NCBI GenBank assembly: GCA_035296565.1
Contig: DATHAQ010000052.1
Coordinates: 27,307-91,306 of the forward strand
DNA: 64,000 bases
Direction: 5' to 3'
Source of the DNA: JACCZR01 sp035296565
Lineage (GTDB): Bacteria; Actinomycetota; Thermoleophilia; Solirubrobacterales; Thermoleophilaceae
In this document: in pieces, positions 47,977 to 56,206 of the stretch
How positions within the stretch are numbered: the stretch's first letter is position 1
How the letters are laid out: every line of letters starts with the position of its first letter
Made by a program: the position numbers and the translations under genes
The notes under the pieces: model-generated
The model's input: only the letters and a program-made list of their open reading frames with translations
Told to the model about the DNA's origin: nothing
Databases searched by the model: none

Positions 47977-49187
47977 TCGACGAGATCGACCGCCGGCTGG
48001 ATGAGATCCGCGACCGCGGGCTCATGCGCCGGATGCGGCTGATCTCCGGACCGCAGGGCCCGCGCGTGCTGCTCGACGGCCAGCCCGTCCTGCTGCTGTG
48101 CTCGAACAACTACCTCGGGCTGGCCGACCATCCGCGCGTGCGCGAGGCCGCGGCGGAGGCCGCGCTGCGCTACGGCGCCGGCGCCGGGGCCTCGCGACTC
48201 GTGTCGGGGACGATGCGCATCCACCGGCGTCTCGAGGAGCGCTTGGCCGACTTCGAGGGCTCGGAGGCCGCGCTGCTCTTCGGCTCGGGCTACCTGGCCA
48301 ACCTCGGCGTGATCTCGGCGCTGGCGCGCCCCGAGGACGTGGTCTTCTCCGACCGCCTCAATCACGCGAGCATCATCGACGGCTGCCGGCTGTCGGGCGC
48401 CGAGAGCTTCGTCTACGACCACCTCGACGCCGACCAGCTCGCCTGGGGGCTGCGGCAGGCCGGCGAGCGGGGCAAGGTCATCGTCACCGACGGGGTCTTC
48501 TCCATGGACGGCGACGTCGCTCCGCTGGTGGAGATCGCCGAGCTGGCGCAGCGCTTCGGCGCGCTCCTGGTGGTCGACGAGGCGCACGGACTGGGCACCA
48601 CCGGCCCCGACGGGCGCGGCGCGGCCGCCGCCGCGGGAGTCGAGGAGGCGGTCGACGTGACCATCGGAACGCTGGGCAAGGCCCTCGGCTCCTACGGGGC
48701 CTACGTGTGCTGCGAGAGGCGCATGACGCGCTACCTCGTGAACACCGCCCGCTCCCTCATCTTCTCCACCGCCTTGCCGCCTCCCGCGGTGGGCGCCGCC
48801 ATGGCCGGGCTCGAGCTGCTGCGCGAGCAGCCGCGACGCGTGGAGAAGCTTCAGCGAAATGCCCGCGTGCTGCGCGAGGCGCTCCGGGCTGAAGGGCTCA
48901 CCGCTCCGGGGGAGGACACGCCGATCGTGCCTCTCGTCATCGGTGGCCCCGACGCCGCGGTGGGTGCCGCGGAGAAGGCCCTGTCGGAGGGGGTCTTCGC
49001 CCAGTCCATCAGGCCGCCGACCGTGCCCGAGGGAACCTCGCGGCTACGGCTGTCGGTGATGGCCTCGCACACCAAGTCCGAGCTGCGCGAGGCGGCCCGG
49101 ACCCTCGCGGCGGCCGTGCCGAAGCTGCCGGCCGCCGCCGCCCCGCCGCGGTCGGGCATCTTCGACCACCTCGCCGACGCCGCCTGA
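47973..49187 (+). CDS. bioF: 8-amino-7-oxononanoate synthase
   Basis: A 404-residue PLP enzyme of the alpha-oxoamine synthase family: LLLCSNNYLGLADHP, GAGASRLVSGTMRIH, VVDEAHGLGTTGPDGRG, and the PLP-lysine in TIGTLGKALGSYGAYV. GTG at 47973 overlaps the bioB stop by 4 bases. Confidence 0.93.
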   Translation: MIDEIDRRLDEIRDRGLMRRMRLISGPQGPRVLLDGQPVLLLCSNNYLGLADHPRVREAAAEAALRYGAGAGASRLVSGTMRIHRRLEERLADFEGSEAALLFGSGYLANLGVISALARPEDVVFSDRLNHASIIDGCRLSGAESFVYDHLDADQLAWGLRQAGERGKVIVTDGVFSMDGDVAPLVEIAELAQRFGALLVVDEAHGLGTTGPDGRGAAAAAGVEEAVDVTIGTLGKALGSYGAYVCCERRMTRYLVNTARSLIFSTALPPPAVGAAMAGLELLREQPRRVEKLQRNARVLREALRAEGLTAPGEDTPIVPLVIGGPDAAVGAAEKALSEGVFAQSIRPPTVPEGTSRLRLSVMASHTKSELREAARTLAAAVPKLPAAAAPPRSGIFDHLADAA

Positions 49188-49188
49188 G

Positions 49189-49839
49189 CTGGCCGGGCTC
49201 TTCGTAGCCGGCACCGACACGGACGTCGGCAAGAGCGTCCTGGCGGCTTCGATCTGCGCGACGCTGGTCGTCCGCGGTGAGCGGGTGGTCGCGTTCAAGC
49301 CGGTCGTTACCGGCCTCGACGACGAGCCCGGCGAGTGGCCGCCCGACCACGAGCTGCTGGCCTCGGTCACCGGACAGCGCCCGGAGGACGTCTCCCCCTA
49401 CCGCTTCGGGCTTGCCGCCGCGCCGCACCTGGCGGGCGACGTCGATCCCGAGGGGCTGGTGCCGCCGCCCGGGGAGCCGTTGGTGGTGGAGGGCGTCGGC
49501 GGCCTCCTGGTGCCCCTCGCCGAGGACTTCTCGGTCCGCGACCTCTGCGTCCGGCTCGGCCTCCCGCTGGTGGTGGCAGCCCAGCCGGGCCTGGGCACGA
49601 TCAATCACACGCTGCTCACGCTGGAGGCCGCGCGCCGCGCGGGGCTGGAGGTGCTGGCGGTGGTGCTCACGCCCTGGCCCGACCAGCCGGACGTGATCGA
49701 GCGCTCCAACCGCGAGACGATCGAGCGCCTGGGCGCCGTCCCCGTGCACGGGCTGCCTCCCACCACGTCCGAGGGCCTCGCCGAGGCGGGCTCGCTCCTC
49801 CCGCTGGACGCGTGGCTTCGTCACACTCCCCCGCGATGA
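49189..49839 (+). CDS. bioD: Dethiobiotin synthetase with CTG start
   Basis: A 216-residue ATP-dependent carboxylase. The P-loop GTDTDVGKS (about residues 8-16), VVAFKPVVTG, VVEGVGGLLVPLAEDF and QPGLGTINHTLLTLE are diagnostic. The conserved N-terminus requires a start before 49200; no ATG, GTG or TTG exists in frame between there and well inside bioF, and CTG 49189 directly after the bioF TGA is the best candidate. The later GTG 49285 would delete the P-loop. Its stop overlaps the next ATG (ATGA). Confidence 0.9.
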   Translation: MAGLFVAGTDTDVGKSVLAASICATLVVRGERVVAFKPVVTGLDDEPGEWPPDHELLASVTGQRPEDVSPYRFGLAAAPHLAGDVDPEGLVPPPGEPLVVEGVGGLLVPLAEDFSVRDLCVRLGLPLVVAAQPGLGTINHTLLTLEAARRAGLEVLAVVLTPWPDQPDVIERSNRETIERLGAVPVHGLPPTTSEGLAEAGSLLPLDAWLRHTPPR

Positions 49840-50264
49840 GCACCGAGGAGACGCCCGCCAACCAGACGCCGCCGGAGTACGCCTCGCGCGAGGACATGCC
49901 GGAGATGCTCAAGCGCCTGCAGGAGCGCAAGGCCAAGCAGAAGGAGCGCAGCAAGGTCTACCGGGCGGGCAGCGTCGTGGTCGGGATCGTCCTGGTCCTC
50001 GCCGGGATCGTGCTCAGCGGCCCCGGCGTCCCCGGCCCCGGCTTCGTCGTGATCCTGCTCGGGCTCGGCCTCCTGGCCCTCGAGTTCCAGCCTGCCGAGC
50101 GCCTGCTGGAACGGGTGATCATCTGGTCCGACAAGGCCAAGGCCCGGGCCCAGCGCGCCTCGACGGCCGAGAAGGTCACGGCCGCGGTGATCGCCGTGGC
50201 GGCGATCACGGGCTTCGTGCTCTGGGCGGTCCTCTACGACATCCCGCTGCTGCCGGTCCTCTGA
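49836..50264 (+). CDS. PGPGW/TIGR02611-type membrane protein
   Basis: A 142-residue protein: charged N-terminal helix (MLKRLQERKAKQKERSKVY), then two helices around GPGVPGPGFVVILLGLGLLA, an amphipathic ERLLERVIIWSDKAKARAQR and a last helix (VTAAVIAVAAITGFVLWAVL). The PGPG loop is the family mark. Function unknown. Start overlaps bioD by 4 bases. Confidence 0.85.
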   Translation: MSTEETPANQTPPEYASREDMPEMLKRLQERKAKQKERSKVYRAGSVVVGIVLVLAGIVLSGPGVPGPGFVVILLGLGLLALEFQPAERLLERVIIWSDKAKARAQRASTAEKVTAAVIAVAAITGFVLWAVLYDIPLLPVL

Positions 50265-50266
50265 GC

Positions 50267-50317
50267 GGAGAGGCGGGCGGCCCGCTCGGGGACTCGTCAG
50301 CCGGCTGACGCCTCTCC
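50267..50317. terminator. Nested inverted repeat between convergent genes (possible terminator)
   Basis: GGAGAGGCG (50267-50275) pairs perfectly with CGCCTCTCC (50309-50317), and TCAGCCGGCTGA (50297-50308) is a perfect palindrome inside. It lies just after a plus-strand stop and before the convergent synthetase stop. No T-tract follows, so termination is only inferred. Confidence 0.45.
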
Positions 50318-50365
50318 GGAGCGCGTCCGTGATGCGCGCCCGCCCCCGGCACGGCCCGCACCGGC

Positions 50366-51973
50366 CTAGGTCGGCGCGGCTTGCTGCTTCTTCTGGCGCT
50401 CGGCCTCGCGCAGCTCGATGCGGCGGATCTTGCCCGTCAGCGTCTTGGGCAGGTCGTCGACGAACTCGACCTCGCGCGGATAGGCGTAGGCCGAGTGGCG
50501 CTCGCGTACGAACCGCTTGATCTCGTCGGCCACCTGGTCGCTGGGCTCGTTGCCCGCAGCAAGCACGACGAACGCCTTGACCAGGTCGCCGCGCAGGGGG
50601 TCTGGTGAGGCCACCGCCGCGGCCTCCTTGACCGCCGGGTGCTCGACGCAGGCCGACTCCACCTCGAACGGCCCGATGCGGTAGCCGGCGGAGATGATCA
50701 CGTCGTCGGCGCGGCCGGCGTACCAGACGTAGCCGTCCTCGTCGAGCTGGGCGGCGTCCTTGGTGTGGAACCACTGGCCCCCGAAGTCCGCATCGGTGTC
50801 CTCGGGCCGGTTCCAGTAGCCGATCGGGTAGTGCGGGTTCGATCGGGCCCGCAGGCAGATCTCCCCGCGCTCGCCCACCGGCACCTCGTGCTCGTCCTCG
50901 TCGAGGATCTTGACCTCCCAGCCCGGCATCGGCCGCCCCATCGAGCCCTCGCGGACCTCGATCCCCGGGAAGTTGCCGCACAGCGGGTAGCTCTCGGTGA
51001 GCCCGTAGTAGTCGAGCACGGTGAGCCCGTACTGGTTGCGAAACCAGCGGATGACCTCCGGGTTCAGCGGCTCGCCGGCCGAGCACACGACGCGCAGCTC
51101 GGGCAGCGGGTACCTCGTGCTCGCGTCCTCCACCGCGGTCATCGCGCGCAGCGCGGTGGGCGTGGTGAACATGTTCTGCACCCCGTGCTTGGACAGGAAC
51201 CGCAGCTGCTCGTGGGGGTCGAAGCCGCCCTTGCGCGCGTAGACGAGCGCCACGCAGCCGTAGCGCCACGGCCCCAGCAACGGACAGATGCCCGCCGCCC
51301 AGGCCCATTCGCCCATGCCGTGGAACAGCTCGCCGTCGCGCACGTCGTGGCAGAACTCGAATTCCTCGTGACCCAACAGGTAGCGGTGCGCGTGCAGGAT
51401 GCCCTTCGCCTTGCCCGTGGTGCCCGAGGAGTAGTAGAGCTGCGCCGGGTCCTCGGACGAGGTGTCGGCGATCTCGTAGTCGGCCGAGGCGCCCTCCATC
51501 TTCTCCTCGAGGCCGTCGCCCATCACCAGCACGGTCTCGACGATCCCCTCCGGGATGCGGCCGACGTTCTCGGTGTCCGTCACCAGGACCTTGGCACCTG
51601 AGTCGCGCAGGCGATGCTCGATGCCCTCGTCGCCGTAGAGGACCGACATCGACAGGAGGATGGCGCCGCGCTTGTAGGTGCCGATGAAGACCGCGGCGGT
51701 CTCGGGCAGCGAGGGCAGCAGCGTGGCCACGCGGTCCTCGCGCTCGACCCCCTCGGATTCCAGGACGTTGGCGAACTTGTTGGACAGGTCCTGCAGCTCG
51801 CCGAACGTCACGCGCCGCTCGTCGCCGTTGTAGTCCTCCCAGACCATCGCGAGGCGGTCGGGGTCGTGCTTGTCGCACACGTCGTGGGCGATGTTGTAGC
51901 GCTCCGGCACGTCCCACGAGTGGTTGCGAACCATGTCCTCGTAGGGCCCCAACTCGTACTTGCGAAAGCTCAT
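50366..51973 (-). CDS. AMP-forming acyl-CoA synthetase (acetyl/medium-chain type)
   Basis: A 535-residue ANL enzyme activating a carboxylic acid with ATP and CoA. YYSSGTTGKAKGILHAHRYL (P-loop), YYGLTESYPLCGN, WFHTKDAAQLDEDGYVWYAG, the hinge and the C-terminal lysine in PKTLTGKIRRIEL are present. It resembles the MACS/Acs-like group; chain length unknown. ATG at 51973 follows GAGGAGGAGA. The extended frame upstream is antisense noise. Confidence 0.92.
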   Translation of the reverse strand: MSFRKYELGPYEDMVRNHSWDVPERYNIAHDVCDKHDPDRLAMVWEDYNGDERRVTFGELQDLSNKFANVLESEGVEREDRVATLLPSLPETAAVFIGTYKRGAILLSMSVLYGDEGIEHRLRDSGAKVLVTDTENVGRIPEGIVETVLVMGDGLEEKMEGASADYEIADTSSEDPAQLYYSSGTTGKAKGILHAHRYLLGHEEFEFCHDVRDGELFHGMGEWAWAAGICPLLGPWRYGCVALVYARKGGFDPHEQLRFLSKHGVQNMFTTPTALRAMTAVEDASTRYPLPELRVVCSAGEPLNPEVIRWFRNQYGLTVLDYYGLTESYPLCGNFPGIEVREGSMGRPMPGWEVKILDEDEHEVPVGERGEICLRARSNPHYPIGYWNRPEDTDADFGGQWFHTKDAAQLDEDGYVWYAGRADDVIISAGYRIGPFEVESACVEHPAVKEAAAVASPDPLRGDLVKAFVVLAAGNEPSDQVADEIKRFVRERHSAYAYPREVEFVDDLPKTLTGKIRRIELREAERQKKQQAAPT

Positions 51974-52037
51974 ATCTCCTCCTCTTTGGGCCACCGTACT
52001 CGCTCGGAGGGGTGGCGACAATCGCCGGATGCGGGTG

Positions 52038-53525
52038 TCACCGGTCGCCGGCTGCGTAATCGACGATCGACTTGTCGATGAGCCACTCCACCGGCGCCTT
52101 GTCGTCGGTGTAGACCCGGCCGCCGCGCAGGCGTGGCCCCACGCGGAACGAGGCGTGCAGTGCGGTCCGGCGCAGCCCCGGTGGGACGTCGGCATCGCGC
52201 AGGCGCTTGACCGAGAGCGGTCGCCGCGACGCCACGATGAGCGTATTGGTGGGCTCGATCGGGTCGCGCATCAGGTGCGTGAAGACCTCGCCCATGGTCG
52301 CGCTGAGCACCTTCTCGAGCTCGTCCTGGCCCTCGGGGTGCCCGGCGTTGACCACCAGGACGCCGTCGGGCGCCAGGCGGTCGCGGGCCAGCTCGAAGAA
52401 CTCGCGCGTGGTCAGGTAGAAGGGGATGTAGGGCTGGCGATAGGCGTCCACGGAGATGACGTCGTAGCGTGCGTCGATCCGGCGCAGGAAGGGCCGGGCG
52501 TCCTCGTGGAAGAGGCGCAGCCGGGGATTGTTCATGTCGAAGTAGCGGCGGCCGATCTCCGACAGCTCGGGGTCGATCTCCACACCGTCCACGCGCGTGC
52601 GCGGGAAGAAGCGCTCGTAGGCGCGCGAGGTGGTGCCCGCCGCGTTGCCGAGGATGGCCACACGCGCAGGCGCGCGCGAGCGCCCCGCAAAAGGGAGCAC
52701 CAGGTGCCCGTCCCAGACGTCACCGGTCAGCACCGTGTCGGGGGCATAGACCGAGTGCTGGGCCTGGCCCTCGTTGAGCTCGAGGTAGCGCTTGCCCGTC
52801 GGGCTCTCGATCACGCGGGCGTACTGGTACTCGGTGTCCGTCTCGTAGATGACCCGGCCTTTGTCGGTCTCCGCCTTCAGCGCGCCCACGGGCAGAGCCA
52901 TGAGCACGACGATCGCCGCCGGGGCGAGCGCGTAACGGCGCACGGGCCGCAGCCCGAGCACGGCCATGATCGCGATGGCCAGCGCGAAGACCAGGAAGGT
53001 ACGCCGGGTGCCGATCAGAGGGATGAACAGCAGTGCCGAGAGCAGCGTTCCCACCAGCGAGCCGGCCGTGGACAGCGCGTACAGGCGCCCCGCCACGGTG
53101 CCCGCCTCCTCCACGCTGGAGACCGCGAGGCGGATCGCGTAGGGCGAGACCGCGCCGAGCAGCAGCACGGGCACCGCCACCAGCACGAGCACGGCGATCA
53201 GCGAGCCGAAGAAGGCGCCGGCGGAGATCGTGTCCAGGGCGTCGACCGCCAGGCCCAGCAGCGGATCGGCCGCGAAGGGCACCAGCGCGAGCAGCACGGC
53301 GGCTGTCAGGCTCAGCAGGCACAGGCCCCGCATGTCTGGCCGACGGTCGGCCATGCGGCCGCCGAGCCAGTAGCCCACCGACAGGGCCACGAGCACCACG
53401 CCGATGGTGTTGGCCCACACCACGGTGGACGCGCCGAAGTAGGGACTGAGCAGCCGAACCGCCGCGATCTCGGCGCCTAGCGAGCCCGTCCCCACCACGA
53501 AGACGAGCAAGGAAAGGGGCGGCAT
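52038..53525 (-). CDS. Fused MFS-like / spermidine-synthase-like membrane protein
   Basis: A 495-residue fusion. The first about 225 residues contain 7-8 hydrophobic helices (LSLLVFVVGTGSLGAEIAAV, SAGAFFGSLIAVLVLVAVPV); the C-terminal part is a SAM-type aminopropyltransferase-like domain (ILGNAAGTTSRAYERFFP, DGVEIDPELSEIGRRYFDM, YDVISVDAYRQPYIP). The usual catalytic Asp motif appears as VDAYRQ, so polyamine synthesis is not certain; many such fusions are uncharacterised. ATG at 53525. Confidence 0.87.
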   Translation of the reverse strand: MPPLSLLVFVVGTGSLGAEIAAVRLLSPYFGASTVVWANTIGVVLVALSVGYWLGGRMADRRPDMRGLCLLSLTAAVLLALVPFAADPLLGLAVDALDTISAGAFFGSLIAVLVLVAVPVLLLGAVSPYAIRLAVSSVEEAGTVAGRLYALSTAGSLVGTLLSALLFIPLIGTRRTFLVFALAIAIMAVLGLRPVRRYALAPAAIVVLMALPVGALKAETDKGRVIYETDTEYQYARVIESPTGKRYLELNEGQAQHSVYAPDTVLTGDVWDGHLVLPFAGRSRAPARVAILGNAAGTTSRAYERFFPRTRVDGVEIDPELSEIGRRYFDMNNPRLRLFHEDARPFLRRIDARYDVISVDAYRQPYIPFYLTTREFFELARDRLAPDGVLVVNAGHPEGQDELEKVLSATMGEVFTHLMRDPIEPTNTLIVASRRPLSVKRLRDADVPPGLRRTALHASFRVGPRLRGGRVYTDDKAPVEWLIDKSIVDYAAGDR

Positions 53526-53543
53526 TCTGACCGGGAGCGTAGC

Positions 53544-53549
53544 TACGGT
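53544..53549 (+). promoter_or_regulatory. -10-like hexamer TACGGT of bioA
   Basis: TACGGT ends 6 bases before the GTG at 53556. A minus-strand TACGCT (53541-53536) lies next to it and could serve the divergent fusion gene. Confidence 0.4.
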
Positions 53550-53555
53550 CGCGCC

Positions 53556-54860
53556 GTGGAATCCGAGCACGCAGCGCTCGTCCGCGATGACCGCGCGTGC
53601 CTCTGGCACCCCTTCACCCAGCAGCAGGGCTGGGCGGCCGAGGAGCCGCTCATCGTCGACCGGGCCCGGGGCTGCGAGCTGGTCGACACCGAAGGCCGGC
53701 GCTACCTCGACGGGGTCTCCTCGCTGTGGTGCAACGTGCACGGCCACCGCCACCCGCGCATCGACTCCGCCGTGCGCGACCAGCTCTCGCGCGTGGCCCA
53801 CTCCACGATGCTCGGGCTCAGCCATCCCGCGGCCATCCGGCTGGCGCGCAAGCTGGTCGACCTCTCCCCGCCGGGCCTGACACGGGTCTTCTACTCCGAC
53901 AGCGGGTCCACGGCCACCGAGATCGCGCTGAAGATGGCATTCCAGTGGTGGCGCCAGCGCGGCGACGAGCGGCGCGACAAGTTCATCGCCCTGCGCGACG
54001 CCTACCACGGCGACACCGTCGGCTCGGTCTCGGTCGGCGGGATCGAGCTGTTCCACTCGCTCTACCGCCCGCTGCTGTTCGACACGCTCCTGGCCGAGCC
54101 CGGCGACGCCGGCGACATGGAGCGGCTCCTGGCCGAGCACGGCCACGAGGTGGCGGCGGTCATCGTCGAGCCGCTGGTGCAGGGCGCGGCCGGGATGCTC
54201 ACCCACCCGCCGGGCTATCTGCGCGCGGTGCGCGAGCTCTGTGACCGCCACGGGGTGCTCCTGATCTGCGACGAGGTCGCCGTGGGCTTCGGCCGCACCG
54301 GCAGGATGTTCGCCTGCGAGCACGAGGACGTGGCCCCGGACTTCCTCTGCCTCGCCAAGGGCATCACCGGCGGCTACCTGCCGCTGGCCGCCACGCTGGC
54401 AACCGAGCGCATCTACGAGGGCTTCCTCGGCCACCACGAGGACCTGCGCACCTTCTTCCACGGCCACACCTACACGGGCAACCCGCTGGCCTGCGCCGCG
54501 GCGCTGGCCTGCCTCGAGGTCTTCGAGGAGGAGCGCACGCTCGAGCGACTGGCGCCGAAGATCGGCCTGCTGTCGCGCCTGCTCGAGTCGGTCAGCGATC
54601 TCCCCGCCGTGCGCGAGATCCGCCAGGTGGGGCTGATGGTGGGGATCGAGATCGAGGGCTACGAGCTCAGCGACCGCATCGGCCACCAGGTCACCCTCGA
54701 GGCCCGTCGCCGGGGGGCGATCGTTCGCCCGCTCGGCGACGTGGTGATCCTCATGCCGCCGCTGTCGATGTCCGAGCAGGACCTGCGCCGCCTCCTGGCC
54801 GTTACCGCCGAGGCCATCGCCGCGGCCACCGGCGCCCGGTCGCTCGCCGCGGCGGCTTGA
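53556..54860 (+). CDS. bioA: Adenosylmethionine-8-amino-7-oxononanoate aminotransferase
   Basis: A 434-residue class III aminotransferase. LWHPFTQQQGWAAEEPL near the N-terminus (the BioA-specific HPFTQ), LWCNVHGHRHPRID, SDSGSTATEIALKMAFQWW, CDEVAVGFGRTG and the PLP-lysine in CLAKGITGGYLPLAA identify it. It completes the bioA-bioF-bioD-bioB route; it is separated from bioBFD by two minus-strand genes. GTG at 53556 is probably leaderless. Confidence 0.94.
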   Translation: MESEHAALVRDDRACLWHPFTQQQGWAAEEPLIVDRARGCELVDTEGRRYLDGVSSLWCNVHGHRHPRIDSAVRDQLSRVAHSTMLGLSHPAAIRLARKLVDLSPPGLTRVFYSDSGSTATEIALKMAFQWWRQRGDERRDKFIALRDAYHGDTVGSVSVGGIELFHSLYRPLLFDTLLAEPGDAGDMERLLAEHGHEVAAVIVEPLVQGAAGMLTHPPGYLRAVRELCDRHGVLLICDEVAVGFGRTGRMFACEHEDVAPDFLCLAKGITGGYLPLAATLATERIYEGFLGHHEDLRTFFHGHTYTGNPLACAAALACLEVFEEERTLERLAPKIGLLSRLLESVSDLPAVREIRQVGLMVGIEIEGYELSDRIGHQVTLEARRRGAIVRPLGDVVILMPPLSMSEQDLRRLLAVTAEAIAAATGARSLAAAA

Positions 54861-55285
54861 CGGTCAGGCCGCTCGCCGAGCCCGACCGCGCGGGCTGGGT
54901 GCCGCTGTGGGAGGACTACAACTCCTTCTACCGCCACCGCGCGGAGCCGGAGGTCACCGAGCTCACGTTCACGCGGCTGTGCGCGGGCGAGGAGATGTTC
55001 GGGCTGGTGGCCGAGCACGACGGCCGGGTGGCGGGCTTCGCCCATTGTTTGCTTCATCCCTCCACCTGGACCACCGCGAGCTACTGCTACCTGGAGGACC
55101 TGTTCGTCGACCGAGGCGCCCGCGGGACAGACCTGGGAACCGCGCTGATCGAGGCGGTGTCGACCGAGGCGAACGCCCGCGGCGCGGTCCGGGTCTACTG
55201 GCACACCCAGGAGTACAACGGCGCGGCGCGCTCGCTGTACGACCAGGTGGCCCGCCGCACCTCGTTCATCAAGTACGAGCGCTGA
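54857..55285 (+). CDS. GNAT family N-acetyltransferase
   Basis: A 142-residue GNAT: TVRPLAEPDRAGWVPLWEDY, YLEDLFVDRGARGTDLGTAL (acetyl-CoA loop, with R-G-x-D-L-G instead of R/Q-x-x-G-x-G), VYWHTQEYNGAARSLYDQVA. TTG at 54857 overlaps the bioA stop by 4 bases (TTGA), so it is translated with bioA. Substrate unknown. Confidence 0.87.
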   Translation: MTVRPLAEPDRAGWVPLWEDYNSFYRHRAEPEVTELTFTRLCAGEEMFGLVAEHDGRVAGFAHCLLHPSTWTTASYCYLEDLFVDRGARGTDLGTALIEAVSTEANARGAVRVYWHTQEYNGAARSLYDQVARRTSFIKYER

Positions 55286-55349
55286 GTTCGAGAGAGCGCG
55301 CCTGGCGCGGGCGCCCCGGTCGCTGTGGTGGCTTTGCCACCCGCGCCGG

Positions 55350-55532
55350 TCAGCCGTCGAACTTCTCGAAGTCCCTCTTGCGCGCCCCGCAGACCGGGCA
55401 GAACCAATCGTCGGGGATGTCCTCGAAGGCCGTGCCTGCGGGGATGCCCCCGTCCGGGTCCCCCTCCTCGGGGTCGTAGATGAACCCGCAGGAGCTGCAG
55501 ATCCACTGTTGCTGGGTCGCGGTCTCGCTCAC
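55350..55532 (-). CDS. Rubredoxin
   Basis: A 60-residue one-iron electron carrier. Ligand pairs CSSCG (about residue 12) and CPVCGARK (about residue 45) flank the conserved FIYDPEEGDPDGGIPAGTAF. GTG at 55532 follows TACCCT by 9 bases. No partner hydroxylase is adjacent; it is divergent from a Nudix gene. Confidence 0.95.
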   Translation of the reverse strand: MSETATQQQWICSSCGFIYDPEEGDPDGGIPAGTAFEDIPDDWFCPVCGARKRDFEKFDG

Positions 55533-55541
55533 GGCGGCGGA

Positions 55542-55570
55542 AGGGTACCGCCTCGCCCCGCCGCTACGCT
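55542..55570. promoter_or_regulatory. Divergent -10-like hexamers for rubredoxin (-) and Nudix (+) genes
   Basis: TACCCT on the minus strand (55547-55542) lies 9 bases before the rubredoxin GTG; TACGCT on the plus strand (55565-55570) lies 6 bases before the Nudix ATG at 55577. Both look leaderless. Confidence 0.4.
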
Positions 55571-55576
55571 CGCCCG

Positions 55577-56206
55577 ATGCGCACCGACCGTCCAGGCCCC
55601 GGTGAGGAGCTGAACCAGGGTGAGGTCGCAGACGCCCGCGAGGCCGCCTCGCTGATCCTCCTGCGCGACGGTTTCGAAGGACCCGAGGTGCTCCTCGTCC
55701 AGCGCAACCCTGAGCAGCGATTCATGGGCGGCGCCTGGGTCTTCCCCGGGGGCTCGCTCGGCGAGGGCGACGCCGATGAGGGCGACGCCGCCCGCCGCGA
55801 GCTGCTCGAGGAGGCCGGCCTGCGCCTGCCCCCCGACGCCGAGCTGGCGCGCTGGTCGCGCTGGATCACGCCTGCCCAGGTCAAGGTTCGCTTCGACACC
55901 CACTTCTTCGTGGCGCGCGCCCCCGAGGGTGCCCAGCCCGAGGTCGACGGGACCGAGTGCGTGGACTTCCGCTGGCTGCGCCCCCGGGAGGCCCTCGACG
56001 CCGGGGCGCGCGAGGAGCTGCTGCTCGTCTTTCCCACGATCAAGCACCTGGAGCAGCTGGCCGAGCACGCCTCGGTGGAGGGGGCGCTGGAGTCCGCACG
56101 CCGCCGCAAGGTCATGCCGGTGGAGCCGCGCGTGGTGCTCGAGGGCGGCGTGGCGCAGGTGCTCATGCCGGGCGAGGAGGGCTACGAGGAAGCGGGCGCG
56201 GGATGA
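55577..56206 (+). CDS. Nudix hydrolase family protein
   Basis: A 209-residue Nudix protein. The Nudix box is split as in NUDT19/RNase-like CoA hydrolases: GGAWVFPGGSLGEGDAD then AARRELLEEAGLRLP. The length and the FVARAPEGAQPEVD section fit that group, which may cleave CoA or acyl-CoA; this is inference. Overlaps the DMT transporter by 4 bases. Confidence 0.88.
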   Translation: MRTDRPGPGEELNQGEVADAREAASLILLRDGFEGPEVLLVQRNPEQRFMGGAWVFPGGSLGEGDADEGDAARRELLEEAGLRLPPDAELARWSRWITPAQVKVRFDTHFFVARAPEGAQPEVDGTECVDFRWLRPREALDAGAREELLLVFPTIKHLEQLAEHASVEGALESARRRKVMPVEPRVVLEGGVAQVLMPGEEGYEEAGAG

